Positions 1-11,779 of a stretch of DNA of 64,000 bases are shown here, piece after piece. Each line of letters begins with the position of its first letter. Position 1 is the first letter of the stretch. Under the pieces are notes generated by a model. It worked only from the letters and a program-made list of their open reading frames with translations. It searched no databases and was not told where the DNA came from. The DNA is from Progne subis subis (lineage: Eukaryota; Chordata; Aves; Passeriformes; Hirundinidae), in NCBI GenBank assembly GCA_022316685.1, contig JAKJHU010000385.1, positions 124,001 through 188,000 on the forward strand, given 5' to 3'. The translations under genes were made by a program, and so were the position numbers.

Positions 1-726
1 TGACACTGTGCCAAATGTAATTAGGAGGTACCTGGTTTAGCTACTCCTGGAAAGCGGGTAATGGTTCTTTGATTTACCGCTCTGAGATCCTGGACCAGTC
101 GGTAGCTACCATCAGGCTTCTTTACCGGCAGGATGGGGGTATGATGTGGTGACACACAGGACTCCAACACCCCCCTGATGTACTCAATTCTCAACGACTG
201 GTTTCAATCCCTTCCGACCTTCCAGTGATATCGGATATTGTTTTACTCGAATGGGGATTTCTGGGTTCTGTATTTCAATGCTAATGGGCTGAATGTTTAA
301 TTTTCCTACTTGACCAGTATACCACACAGTGTCGCTAATCTCGAAATTATCTTCTTTGGTTAAAGACTAGATTTTAAATTTTCCTTCACAGGGTGTTATT
401 TTAATGCTCAAGGCTATTATTAAGTCCCTTCCTAATAAATTTTTATCAGCCTCTGGTATTAATACCAAATCATTCAGTCCAAATTTTTTATCCAATTCAA
501 TCTGCACATTTTAAATTACAGGAGCCAGAAGAACTTCTCCTTTAACTCCAATTCCTGGGACACGTTCACAACATACTTCACATCCTTGTGGTAGTTTTCT
601 TACTATCGACCTAGTAGCTTCTGTGTCCACCAAAAATGTGATTTCTTACTCTTGAGGACCTATTTTCAGTTTTATCAAGGGCTCTTCTAGGTGTTCAGTC
701 CTCATTAAATAGAGCTCCTGACCCCC
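1..726 (-). pseudogene. gammaretrovirus-like pro-pol fragment (protease and start of reverse transcriptase)
   Basis: This follows the gag stop of the same element in the same frame. Reading the minus strand, the protease active-site region reads LVDTEATRSIV, where the family has DTG, so the catalytic Gly is replaced by Glu. In-frame stops occur just before it and further on. The start of the RT region follows (a stretch resembling VKQYPIS and, later, QDLRAVNQRT), and the element runs off the window at base 1. The mutated active site and stops show that it is dead. Family assignment rests on order and motif similarity seen by eye; no alignment was run. Confidence 0.75.
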
Positions 727-1802
727 CTAGTCTTCGTGAAACATTTTCTCATCTTGCTGCCTCCTTCTACAGAATTTTTGTAGGTGTCCCTTTTTGTGGC
801 AATAAAAACAAGTGTGTCCTGTACCCCTGGAGGCAGGACAAGAAGTTTGTAAGTGTCCTTTCTGGTGACAGGAAAAACACATGGATCTTGTATCCCCAGA
901 GGTGGGACCTGCCTTTTCCTGTTGTTGTGCTTTCCTGAGCACTTCTCTGTATTCATTGTTGTCTGTGTTTCCTTGACTGCTGCCATTAAAATCTGTGGTT
1001 TTGTCTTTTGCCTCTCCTCATCTCTTCTCACATACACTTTCTGTGCTTCTCTTAACAATTCCTGAAACCCCCTATCCTGCCAATTTTATACTTTTTCCAG
1101 CTTCTTCCTGATGTGCCCCCAGGCCTTAGCTACAAATTGTGTTTTCAAAAGGACCTGTCCTGCTGCAGTATCGGGGTCTACACCTGAATATAACTGCAAG
1201 GCTTTTCTTAGTCTTTCTAACCAGTGTGCCAGTGGTTCATCCTTCCCTTGGTGCTCACTTAGAGCTTTCCTTATATTCTGCCCCTTGGGCACTGCTTCCT
1301 GGATTCCTCGGATAATCATCCACCAGAGATCACTCCTATTCTGCCTGTGTCTTTCATTCTGATTATTCCAACCTGGATCTTGCACAGGTCATTTCTGATC
1401 CCCCTGGTCTGGCCCCTGACATTCTCTATCCCAAACCCTCATTCCTGAATGTCTAATCATTTCTCTTTCTTCCATGGTAAACAAGATTCCTAAGATAGAC
1501 TGCAGTTCCACCCAGGTGTATATATTCAGCCCCAAGAACTGATCTAATCTCTCTGCCACTCCAAGAGGATCCTCTAGCAGCCTGCCCATCTCCTTCTTAA
1601 ACTCCCTAACATCCCCTGTGTTCAGGGGAACACTCCCATCACCAATAGGTCTCTGTTCTGGGTTTGCCATTGGAACTTTTCTAAGCGGGTATAGTCCATC
1701 TTCCATTTGTGCTTCCCCATCCCCATCATCACTTCTCCCTGTCCCCCCACCTCTAGTTCTATGTGCTACTGGCTCCTCCTGAATAGGGGGCTGTGTTTGC
1801 AT
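727..1802 (-). pseudogene. gammaretrovirus-like gag (capsid and nucleocapsid), broken
   Basis: The capsid begins near 1700 with PLRKVPM and contains VPLNTGDVREFKKEMG and LDQFLGLNIYTWVELQSIL, features of avian gamma-type capsid. A TGA at 1389-1391 interrupts it. It resumes at 1385-1086, then 1058 to about 945, where the frame shifts by one. The nucleocapsid carries two CCHC boxes (CFSCHQKGHLQTSC and CFYCHKKGHLQKFC), whereas mammalian gammaretroviruses usually have one. It ends FHED-TAG-GGQE at 727-729, the arrangement gammaretroviruses use for read-through into pol. The matrix part, upstream to about 2150, is too decayed to delimit. Confidence 0.8.
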
Positions 1803-3165
1803 TTACAGGAGGACCCTCAGGCGCTTGGGGTTGAACGGGCTGATTAGGTTGCCTATAAGGGGCTGGGAGGTGATCTAACAGATCCTAGGGCTCGTGTCTG
1901 TCTTGTTTGGCTGCTCAACCTCAAGTTTGTAAATGATACAATAGATGACCTTTGCTTCGCCGCCTTCAAGTAACAAATTCACCCTTTCCCCTGGGAAGCC
2001 ACAGAGCAGCATAGTCACTTTCTTCCTGATTAAAATGGCTTTTTTGAATTCACATACAAAATCAAAGCCTGGTAAATCAAATCTTCAAATGGTCTAAACT
2101 TTGGCCAATATAAGTTATCTTTCCCGATCATTTCCTTTGTCCTTTCAAACATACAACAATTAATAATTTTCTGCTTACTTTTTCCTCTTCGGGATTCCCA
2201 TGCATCCCAGTATCATAACATCATCCCCAGTGGACTGTCCTGAGGGATGCTCCCCTTCTGAGAACTGCCCTCACAGTTCCCAGGCATACCAGGCTCTTGT
2301 GAATTTCCTTCCTAATTCACAGCTCCTGGGTCTAAGGAGTTACTATTTCTCAGACCCATTTTTGGTGACAGCAAACCAAGAAACCCCTGGTACCAGGAGA
2401 AACTTGGTCTCCTTCACTCCCTTTGTGGTTCAATCCTCTCACTTAATATTCTGTTGCACTATTATGTCTTTTGCCAACTGTTTGCCTCATGCCTAATTCC
2501 AATCTTTCTCCCCATCTGTCTTCCCTGACTATATCCTTCTAGCCACTTCCCCCTGCAATCCCTCTTAGTCTACTACTAAAGTTAGCAACTAAAGTTACCA
2601 GCTTTTCCTCTCAAAGAAAATTGAACTTGGCTCAATTGCTCCCCTCCTTATTCACCTCGTCCAGTGATCAGATCGCTCTCTTCTCCTCAAGGACCTTCCC
2701 CTGGGTTCTTGTGCTGGGACCCTCCCTGCCAGTCCCTCCCAGGGAACCTCACTCATTCTCTCTTTTCAGTTCCCTCCTTTCCCAGCCGGTCTCCTCACAG
2801 AGAGCTGAAAACACGGTACTGGGAGGTTCACACTTTCTTTAGGGATCTGGGCAATCAGCCCCCATTTTAGATATTCTACACACACACAAACACACAGCCA
2901 CACCCCTGCCCAACACTGTGGTACTTACACAGTCCATTTCTCCACACGGTTCTTGTGTAGAAGATGTTTTACAGGCACCTTTACCTTTAGCTGGCACTCC
3001 AATGGGAGCCTTTGTGTGTGCCTCCTAGTGCTGGCTTCTTTTGCTGATGCATTATCATAATTGGAACTCCTTCTCCAAGGGAGCCTGGTCTAACCTTGGG
3101 ACCACCTTAAAAGAGCTGGTGGGGAGCTCCTTCCCGAGACTAGCCATCCTTCTCCAGGCTGGAGT
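1803..3165 (-). other. decayed matrix region and leader of the gamma-type ERV
   Basis: This lies between the capsid and the primer binding site of the same element. On the minus strand, scattered matrix-like codons can be read at about 1950-2150, broken by stops. The rest behaves as an untranslated leader. No open frame of convincing quality was seen. Confidence 0.5.
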
Positions 3166-3183
3166 TCCCAGGTTTCAGCACCA
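3166..3183 (-). promoter_or_regulatory. primer binding site, tRNA-Phe-like
   Basis: The minus strand reads TGGTGCTGAAACCTGGGA three bases inside the LTR. The tRNA-Phe type site is TGGTGCCGAAACCCGGGA, so there are two differences. Its position between LTR and leader supports the call. Confidence 0.7.
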
Positions 3184-3186
3184 AAT

Positions 3187-3900
3187 TGTTATCAATGAAG
3201 CTCTATATGTCTAATTTAATAAGCAACAAAGTTGAATTTAGCAGCAATGCAATTTTATTTAAGTAGCATTTTATAATCAAGCAAATACAAAAATTTGGCA
3301 GTGATTAATTAAAGATAAGTAATGTTTGGATAAAGCATAAGCAAAAACGACCGGGGTACAGAGGTGGGGTCTTTCTCACCCTACCTCACGTACAAAACAA
3401 AGTAATCCAACTTATATACTGTATGTTAATACATATTCATAAATATTTCTCGTAAATCTCCTATTTTCAATTTGTAAAATCTGTGTCACTATACTACATA
3501 GCACATGCTCCACTTGCTGTTAGGGGGTCATGTTGGCTTTTTGGTGGTCTTCTTCAGATGAATGCTCATCATCTTCCTTGTGTCCTATGAATAACTTTAC
3601 TGGTTGCGCGTGCGCTCTAAGTTTTGTGTTATATATAACTAAGCTTTATGTTCCAAAAAGTAATTATTTTATGGACCAAACCACCACCCAAACTCCCTAC
3701 CTTGGAATACTCCCAGCTTTGTCCATCTCAAGGCCAGTTCTATCTTAAGACATCCTGTATCCCATCACATCTGCAAAGGGCCCATCTCCCTACCTTGGAG
3801 CAGACCCAGCTTTTGCCAATCCAGCTTTGAAACTCTTGCTTATCTCAAACTACATCCTGTATCTTATTTTTCTCATGTAGCGTCTGCCAAGGGGCCCATC
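3187..3900 (-). repeat. 5' LTR of the gamma-type ERV (outer edge approximate)
   Basis: The inner edge is set by the primer site: the plus strand starts TGTTATCAATG at 3187. Minus-strand signals include a TATATAAG box near 3413-3420 and an AATAAA near 3254-3259, in the order expected for U3-R-U5. The outer edge was not resolved, because the 3' LTR and matching target duplication lie outside the window. Confidence 0.6.
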
Positions 3901-4203
3901 TGCTTTGTAATACAAATCACATCTACTTTTTTATTTACAGATTTATAAAAATTTTCTAAACTATATATATTTTTAAAATATTGCTATAGATACGATTAGC
4001 ATGAATTATTTTCATTTAGTACATCTTTATAGATTGAGATCAGCAATGTCCGATTGATATTGACCCTCAGCACATCAAATGCATTCTAAACAGATATGAA
4101 AATCAAGACCCTTCACAGCTGATGACAAATCAGACTTTGTCCCCACCCCATCCCCACCATTTCTCTCATCCAAGCCCTGGCATTCCTATGGATCAAGAGC
4201 AGT
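3901..4203. other. no gene seen (AT-rich spacer)
   Basis: AT-rich sequence between the ERV LTR and the CR1 fragment. It may still contain the outer end of the LTR. Nothing else was recognised. Confidence 0.4.
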
Positions 4204-4450
4204 GTGGCCAGTCAGGAGCAGGGCAGTGATTCTTCCCCTGTGCTCAGCACTGGTTGGGCAGCACTTCAAGTGTTGTGTTCAGTTCTGATCCCCCAATATA
4301 TGAAGGACATGGAGGGACTGGAGTGTGTCCAGAGAAGAGCAGCAAGGCTGGTGAGGGGTCTGGAACACAAGTCCTGTGAGGAGGGGTCCAAGGTTGGACT
4401 TGATGATGTCCAAGATCTTTTCCAACCTTGCTGATTCTGTGATTCTCTGA
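4204..4450 (+). mobile_element. CR1 LINE 3' fragment
   Basis: The plus strand reads through CR1 landmarks (GTTCAGTTCTG, AAGGACATGGAGGGACTGGA, GGTCTGGAACACAAGTCC) and ends GATTCTGTGATTCTCTG, the CR1 tail. An internal segment is missing compared with the copy at 18815-19420, which shares the same downstream flank (AAACCACCCTTGCAGCAG). Confidence 0.85.
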
Positions 4451-5110
4451 AACCACCCTTGCAGCAGTTGCAGGATGGGCCCTGGGCCTCCTCTTCAGAA
4501 GCTCCAGCAGCCCAGGTCCCTCAGCTTCTCCTCACAGCCCCAAAGCCCATCCTGTCGGTCCTGCAGAGCCTCACAGCCTCACAGCTCATGGGAACAAATT
4601 TTCTGGCTGACTTCAGAGGCCACCACAAACTGGAGTGGTTTCCCTGCTGTCCCCCAGCCCTTCCTGGCCCCAGGGGCTGCTGATGGCACTTGTGCTCCCT
4701 CAGGTTCATCTCCCCACACCAACACCATGAGGGTGCTCACGCCTGCTCTGGGCAGTGCAAACAGGGGCTCCTGAGCCAGTGCTGCCGTGTCTGTGCCTGC
4801 AAGGATGCGGCACCTGTGTGAGCTGGGGGAGAGGCCAGGGCTGCAGAGGGGGGATGTTGTTGGCAGGTGCATGAGGACGCTCTGGGACGCTGCCCTGGGG
4901 TGTCCAGCGCAGTGGGGATGGATCAGCCCCTGCTCTGCTGCTCCTTCCCATCTCCCCCAGGGACCTTGCAGAGCCCCAGCCATGCTGTTTGCCCCCAGCC
5001 TGCCCACGGCCTCCCTGGGGCTGCTCACGGGGCTTTTCTCTGCTGAGCATTGGCCTGGGCGTGTTCTGGAGAGAGCCTGGGCAAGGAGCCTGGAGCCCCC
5101 AGGCCCTGCC
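4204..5110 (+). repeat. left arm of an inverted segmental duplication
   Basis: About 0.9 kb, including the CR1 fragment, recurs in reverse complement at 17132-19420. Matching anchors are AAACCACCCTTGCAGCAG, GGGAACAAATTTTCTGG (right arm GGGAACAAACTTTCTGG) and the GCACCTGTGTGAGCTGGGGG region. The arm ends near GGCAAGGAGCCTGGAGCC. The right arm carries two LTR insertions that the left arm lacks. Long frames here are a by-product of GC richness. Confidence 0.8.
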
Positions 5111-5642
5111 CTGAGGCGTCAGCGCTGCCCCAGCAGTGCCCATGGCCTGTCCCTGCTGCAGCCCCGGCACTGCCACCCCCAGCACTGTGCCCGGCCCCGA
5201 GAGCACTCAGGCCCTACAGCAACAGCAGGGCCAGGAGGGCAGCGGGGCAGGGGCACGGGAGCAGCACTGGCAACACCAAGTGCTGCTGCTCCTGGGCACA
5301 GCTGCTGTGCCAGCACTGATCTGCCCCAGCTCTGCACACAGACATTGCTGCTGCAGCTGCAGAGAAGGGAACAAAAGGGGGATCTCTGCAGAAAACTTGG
5401 CTGGGAGATCCTTTAGTTCCTGGAAAGCCACCAAGAGTGCAGCCCCTCATTGACACAATCTATGGCCAGAGGGGTGGTGGAGAGAAACAAAATGTGAAAT
5501 GGAAGAAGCAATGAGATTTCTATGTTGACATTATTAGGAAAGCAAAAAAAAAAAAAAAAAAAAAGAACCTCCAAAATGAAACCAACAGGACGTATCAAAG
5601 ATTACTTTTATTCCAAGTGATTTGCAGAAATTGGCCAGCAGT
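5111..5642. other. no gene seen; GC-rich then poly-A tract
   Basis: GC-rich sequence with several overlapping open frames of no coding character, then a run of about 21 A at 5545-5565. It immediately follows the olfactory receptor stop on the minus strand and would be its 3' flank. Confidence 0.4.
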
Positions 5643-6574
5643 TTAATGTTCCTGACATAGTCCAGTCATCAGGCTCCACACTGCAGCCTTGAGCTCCTGG
5701 TTCCTCAGGCTGTAGATGAGGGGATTCAGGGCTGGAGGCACCACTGAGTACAGAACTGACAGGGCCAGATCCAGGGATGGGGAGGAGATGGAGGGGGGCT
5801 TCAGGTAAGCAAACATGGCAGTGCTGATAAACAGAGACACCACAGCCAGGTGAGGGAGGCAGGTGGAAAAGGCTTTGTGCTGCCCCTGTTCAGAGGGGAT
5901 CCTCAGCACAGCCCTGAAGATCTGCACATAGGAGAAAACAATGAACACAAAACAATGAATGAAAAACAAGCACTGAACACAATAACTCCAACTTCCCTAA
6001 AGTAGGAGTGTGAGCAGGAGAGCTTTAGGATTGGGGGGATTTCACAGAAGAACTGGCCCAGGGCATTGCCATGGCACAGGGGCAGGGAAAACGTATTGGC
6101 TGTGTGCATGAGTGAATAGAGAAAGGCACTGGCCCAGGCAGCTGCTGCCATGTGGGCACAAGCTCTGCTGCCCAGGAGGGTCCCGTAGTGCAGGGGTTTG
6201 CAGATGGACACGTAGCGGTCGTAGCACATGATGGTCAGGAGGGAAAACTCTGCTGACACGAAGAACATATAGGAAAAGAGCTGTGCAGCACACCCTGTGT
6301 AGGAGATGTTCCTGGTGTCCCAGAGGGAATTGTGCATGGCTTTGGGGACAGTGGTGAGGATGGAGCCCAGGTCGGTGAGGGCCAGGTTGAGCAGGAAGAA
6401 GAACATGGGCGTGTGCAGGAGGTGGCCGCAGGCTACGGCGCTGATGATGAGGCCGTTGGCCAGGAGGGCAGCCAGGGAGATGCCCAGGAAGAGGCAGAAG
6501 TGCAGGAGCTGCAGCTGCCGCGTGTCTGCCAATGCCAGCAGGAGGAAGTGGCTGATGGAGCTGCTGTTGGACAT
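5643..6574 (-). pseudogene. OR14-like olfactory receptor, one-base deletion in TM5
   Basis: Odorant-binding class A GPCR of the ciliary membrane of olfactory neurons. The start chosen is MSNSSSISHFLLL (NSS glycosylation site, family position). It shows PMFFFLLNLALTD in TM2, LTIMCYDRYVSICKPLHY at the end of TM3 (family MAYDRYVAICxPLxY), KAFSTCLPHL in TM6 and PPALNPLIYSLRNQELK in TM7. Between the codons for SAC and CFVFIV in TM5 there are 11 bases where 12 are expected, so the frame is lost at about 5955-5965 and regained in the next frame. Corrected length would be about 310 residues, normal for the family. The single coding exon and repeat-rich setting fit the large avian OR14 expansion. One indel in an otherwise clean gene could be a recent null allele or a sequence error. 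Confidence 0.88.
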
Positions 6575-8039
6575 TTGCTGTGGCTGCCCTATGGGGACCT
6601 GTTCATGGATAAAGGACAGTGACAAGTCAGCAGAGGCTGCTTTGAGCCAAACCTGGGCCATTCCCTGTAGACTGTCCCGCTGTGACCCACCCACCCTTGT
6701 TCCTGCTCTGGGAAAACCTTCACCCAGGTCCCTGCCTGAGCTCCAGTTGTGCTGTCTGAGTGTGCCAGGAGCAGCCAGGCCTGTGTGTGGGGGCTCTCCA
6801 GGAGCCATCCCTGCCCTGCTGCCCTGGGTTTGTGGCCATGTGGCAGAGGGACAAGACTGGATCTTCAGGATTTGTCAGTGGTATCATTCCTAATGCAGGC
6901 GGGCTCGGTAGCATCTGCACTTCAACTTCTAAAAGGCATGGGGAGCAGGAAGGAATTTTAGCCATTATTTTCCTACACATGCAACATTACGGTTTCTCGG
7001 GTGTCAGAAATCCCCAGCATTTCTGCTGCACTGAGATTTTACCACTGAGAGATGTGAGAGGCAAAGGATTCCATGTGGCTCAGGGAAGGTGAGGGGCTGG
7101 ATGGGCTTGTTCCCAACTGCCCTGGGTTTGCAGCTTTGGCTGCAATCAGAGCACAGTCACACTCCCGTGTCACCCTGGGATAAACCAGACCCTGCCCAGA
7201 GCAGAGGGATCCCTGAATGTCTCAGCCTCTCCAAAGGTCTCTGGGCAAGGGCTCAGCACCCCCTTCTGCCAAGGACACTCACGGCTCCCTTGGCAAACCC
7301 AACAGCATTTCCTCAGCTCTGGCATCTCTTCACTTCCCTGTGGGACGTTCAGGGAACTCCCAGAGGCTCTGCACAGACTTGCAGCCAGGAGGGCAGCTCA
7401 GAGCTTGGAAGGACACAGCAAGGAGATGCCTGGGTGTGCCCATGATGGGATCTCAGGGAGAGGGCTCAGCTCATTCCCCTTTCCCATGGATGCTTTGCCC
7501 ACAGCCCCACAGGTGACAGGCAAGCTTGGACACCCCATTCCCATGGACACAGCTGCCTGGCAGCAATCCCAAGGGCAGTGCCTGACTCAGCTGCTGCAAG
7601 TGCCAGAGCCACCCTGAGAGCTCCAGATGACAGTGACAAGATCAGGGGAGGGAAGAAACAAGAGAAGATGTTGTGGTGCTGTGCCTGGGAGGGCAGGGCA
7701 CAGACAGCCGGGCACTCAGGACAGTGTTCCCATAGCCAGCTGTGCATGGCACCTCCCACACACCAACAGTGCCCTCCTGCCCCCAGCACTGCTCTGTTCA
7801 GCCCCCTCTCCTTCCCTGAGCATCTCCCTGTGCCTGGACATTTCCCTGCTGAGAGGAGCCTTGTCCCTGCCAGCGCTCACAGAGCCCATCCCACCCTCTG
7901 TGCCCTGGGCCCGGCCCTACAGAAACCTGCCTGTCTGCAGGGCCCTGCCTGGGGCAGGCTCTGTCTGCAGGGGCAAGGGCAGCTCAGGAGAGCCGTGCTG
8001 GGCCCTGCAAAGGTGATGCTGGAGCTGTCCAGGGCTGAG
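6575..8039. other. no gene seen; upstream flank of the olfactory receptor
   Basis: Moderately GC-rich unique-looking sequence. On the minus strand an open frame extends upstream of the receptor ATG to about 6808, but it lacks receptor features and is probably 5' flank. No promoter element could be named with confidence. Confidence 0.4.
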
Positions 8040-8189
8040 GAGTGGCTGCAGGCCCTTCAGGAGCCTCCCAGCAGAGAGACTGACCACCCAAAGTTACAGT
8101 TCTGGAGTCTCTGTAAATGTTCAAACATTACTTTGATGATCCCATGTGTCCCTTTCAACTCAGAATGTTCTGTGATTCTGTGATTTCAA
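8040..8189 (+). mobile_element. CR1 LINE 3' tail
   Basis: Ends CCCATGTGTCCCTTTCAACTC then AGAATGTTCTGTGATTCTGTGA, a typical CR1 3' terminus. The upstream edge is approximate. Confidence 0.65.
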
Positions 8190-10041
8190 TTCCTATTTTG
8201 CTTCTCTCATCCTCCTGTTGCCTGTAATCAAAAGAGAAAAAAAAAAAAAAAAAAAAAAAACCCGCTTTGTAACATCATTAGAACAGAAAAGTAAAAACCA
8301 GACCTTAATTGAAGCTTCCAGGTGTCCCAGTGAGGATGGGACACACCCAGGATCTGATTTTAAAATGTAGTAATGTTGATTAATTAGAATATTTACCAGG
8401 GACATCCAATATGAGGTTCAGTTGCCCCAGTTACACACCTCTGTGTAAACCTGTTGGAGGAGGACCATTTCTTCCAAAGAAGCCTTCAAAGGTCTTCTTT
8501 GCCTCATTTTTTCTTTTCTAATGACTGCTCACACTCTGGTTAATAAACAAAATGTTCTTCCTGCAGGTTTTCTTCCTGATAGTAAAACTATACAGTATTT
8601 CTGGAATGTATTTAGAAGGTCCGCTTATTGTTCTAAAATCTAAGAGAAAGAGAGCAATGCACTAGAGTTAATCAACGATAACACTGATATAAATATGTAA
8701 TAGTAGTTGAATAGAGTGAATTAAGGATTATAGATTTATAACAATATAATAGTAGTTAACAGAGCTATGCATATATGAAAAATGTATAAAAAGAAAAATT
8801 CTTTTTATCACCATCTGAGCCTTCCCACCCTGCTCCAAGCAGGAAATTGAAAACACTCTCAGGAAAGCTCCTGATCTTTACAGCAATCCCAGGCTTACCT
8901 ACTTTTGGGATGTATCCTCCGGAGCTGTGCCCAGGCTGGTCTGGAGCTGGGAGCAGCCCTGCCCCACACAGCACCTCTCAGCAGCAGCACCTGCCCTGCT
9001 CAGGGCGGCTCCTTCCCCTCACAGCTTCTCCCCAGCGCTGTGAGCAGCTCCCAGGGCCGGCTGAGAGCTGTCCCTGGCAGGCAGCAGAGTCCCTGGCCCA
9101 GCACAGCGCCCTGGGCTGCAGGACCCTGCTCTGCAGGACAGCCCTGGGCACCCCTGGCTGTTCTCCACAAGAGAGAATCAGAGAATGTACTCACAGAGTC
9201 TGTAGGCATTGGGATGTTGCAGCTTTAGGAGATCCCTGCAGGAGCTGCAGCTGCCTTGTCCTGCAGCCAGAGGTTCCTGTGTCAATGGCTGGGAGTGATT
9301 CTCCCGCAGTCATTTCTCAGCTCCTTCCCAGCCCTGAGTGACTGAAGCTCTCTGTGCCTGTATGCTGTGCCTGGGGTGGCTGCAGGCAGTGCCCCAGTGC
9401 TGCTGGGCTGGGAGAAGAGTTGCTCATCAAGAGAGATGTGTTTTTGAAGCTCTTCTTGGCTGCCAGGAGCTGCCTCTTGGTTCCAGGAGCCCGGCCCAGC
9501 TCAGCAGCACAGACACAGCACAAGGACTTTAATGACCCTCTCAGGCTTTGTGCTGGAGCCCTGAACATCAGTCCCGGAGAGGGAGCTGAAGAAACCTCTC
9601 AGGAACTCCAAGTCAGAATCCAAGTCCAAAGTTTCTTGAAGTTTTAATGGGTCCCACTGAGGGACAGGACAGAGAAAGTGTCCCCAGGCCCCAGGCAGAG
9701 CAGAGAACTGGAGGCAGTGATGACAGGTGGGGACAAAGAGAAGCCAAGTCTTGGTGTCCTGGGGCACAGCAGCCTCTGTGCCACCAAGGGCTGTGAGGAG
9801 ACACCTTGTCCTGAGGCCCTGGGGCCTCCTGGCACAGTCCCAGCAAGGCTGGGCACTGTCAGCCCCCTGTGCTGCTCTCAGCATCCCCCTCACATGCCAG
9901 TGGCCTCAAGGATGTGCTGGAAGGAGTCCCTGGGGAGCCTTGGTCAGCAATGGCCCTGGGGACCTCCTGAATGCTCCCAGGGACTGCAGGTTCTTCAAAG
10001 GACTTTGGGTTTTGCTTTTTCCTTGCAGTCTGTGTGGGGCT
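8190..10041. other. no gene seen; A-rich tract and GC-rich sequence
   Basis: Contains a run of about 25 A at 8237-8261, an AT-rich stretch at 8500-8800 and a GC-rich stretch at 8820-10000. Long frames at 8847-9341 and 9678-10175 have no recognisable motif. Confidence 0.35.
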
Positions 10042-10680
10042 TGTGCAATCATGGCCTGCAATTATTTGCTCTAATTAGTCCCTTGAGAGACTTTGTCAGG
10101 AACAACACTCAGTGGGGCTCATTAATGCTTCAAGGTACTTCAGTTATTTTAAGGTACTTGGTGTTTCCCTTTTAAAATTGTCTCTATGAGAAAAAAGAGT
10201 AATCATGGCCTTAGTTATCTACCTTAATTAGTCCCTTGGGATTCTTAGTCAGTAACAATAATCAGTGGGGCTCATTAATACTTCAGGATACTCAAAGTTT
10301 ATTAAGGAACTTCTTTTTGACACTGAGTCTGAGAGGTTTGTGCAGTCATGCTTTAATTAATCCCTAGAGATTCTTAGCCAGTAACCACACTCAGTGGGGC
10401 TCATTAATACTTTGAGATACTCAAGGTGTTTAAGGTACTTTGGATTTTCCTTCCCACATTGAGTCTCTGAGAGGTTTTTGTGCAATTCTGGCCTCCAATT
10501 CTCTCTTCCAAGGACTCCATGAGGAGCCTGTGTTTGGGATGGACCTCAGTGGGACCCATTGATGCATTGAGACGCTTTGGGTTTTCCTTCTGACTTTGAC
10601 TCCTGGAAAGGTTTGTGCAATTTCTTCTCAGGCCCTGAGGTTCCAGAGCTCAACACCAAATTCCCCACAGGGCTCATTAG
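10042..10680. repeat. diverged ~140-bp tandem repeat, about five copies
   Basis: Copies start near 10042, 10199, 10340, 10480 and 10614 with GTGCAATCATGGCC-like heads. Each then carries a CTCAGTGGGGCTCATTAAT-like core and a TACTTTGGATTTTCCTT-like segment. Spacing is 134-157 bp. The last copy is partial. Divergence between copies is high, so the array is old. Confidence 0.75.
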
Positions 10681-11779
10681 GAGAAAGCAAGTTCTTGGAT
10701 GTGCCTTGAGTTACCGCTGGTCTGCTGCAGTTCATTAGGAAGTTTTTTTCCTAGAGTTATGGAGAAATATTTCAAATAGCTTCTGTTAAACCCATGTTCC
10801 TATTTTCAAGGGTGTATTTTTCCTCTTTAGAGCAGAGGTGATTACAGCATTCAGTGACTGATATTGACCCAGGGTCTCTCCTCAGGAGTTGTGGTCTGCT
10901 CAGAGAACCTGTGCCTTGAGGTCTGACCCAGTGTGGACAACCTTGCTGCACATCCCCCAACCCCATCCTGCATCTCCTCACTCACCTGGGACCTGCTTTG
11001 CTCAGAGAACTGGCTACACTCAGACAAAGAGGAGCTTTCTTCCTTTTTTAGCAATCTAAAACTGCTAAGTTTCAGGAAATCTCCTCAAGTGTGTGCCAAG
11101 CCCAAGGTGCCCCAAGGAGGTTCCCCTTCCCCAAGGCAGAACCATGCAAGGAATGTTTTAGACACTCAGGAAGTTCTCCAATAAACATAAATCCAGAGTT
11201 GGCTGAAGGCAGAATTATACCAGCTTCTGAAGGACAGACAAGCTTTGAATTCCTTGCAGCTCAAAGCTCCACGAGGGGTTGTTGGGAGGTGTGTGTGAAG
11301 CAAGAGTGAGGTGAAGGGAAATGTGGAGAGCCCTGGAAGTGCTTGTGTGCAGACAGGCTGTGGGGAAGGGACCTGCAGCCCTGCCCTGGGCCAGGAGTGA
11401 GGGTGGATCATCATCCCAACCTGCCCTGGGCCATTGCAAGGGGCTGTGGCCATGGACATTGCACAGACCCCTCTGCACCAGCCCCTTGCTCAGGATTGGT
11501 GTCAGTGCCCAGAGCCAGAGGGGATCCCTTGCTGGGGGCTTGTGCCACGGCCACCTGCCCTGTGCCACGCTGGCTGCTCAGGCACCGCGGAACCAGCAGC
11601 AAACGCCACTGCCAGGGCCAAAGGCCAGCTCAGCCAGACAGAAAGGGGCAGTGCTGGGCACTGCTTCCATGGCAGCCCTCACGGACACCACACCTGGGTC
11701 ACCTGTCATGGAATTGCCATGGAAACCCGGCTGACTGGAAATGCAATGGTGGACAAAGGTTTTAGTGGGGTCAGTCACA
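10681..11779. other. no gene seen
   Basis: Mixed-composition sequence. Frames on both strands at 11166-11765 overlap one another in a GC-rich stretch and show no domain. Confidence 0.35.

Noticed and set aside
4579..5456. Many overlapping frames of 60-209 codons on both strands
   Set aside because: Part of the inverted duplication and GC-rich flank. No domain, and frames are not preserved between the two arms.
5545..5565. Poly-A run as evidence of a processed gene copy
   Set aside because: No source transcript or target duplication could be identified next to it; it follows the olfactory receptor stop at about 80 bp but has no retroposed body.
7578..8183. 201-codon plus-strand frame
   Set aside because: Runs into a CR1 tail and lacks any recognisable motif; probably chance.
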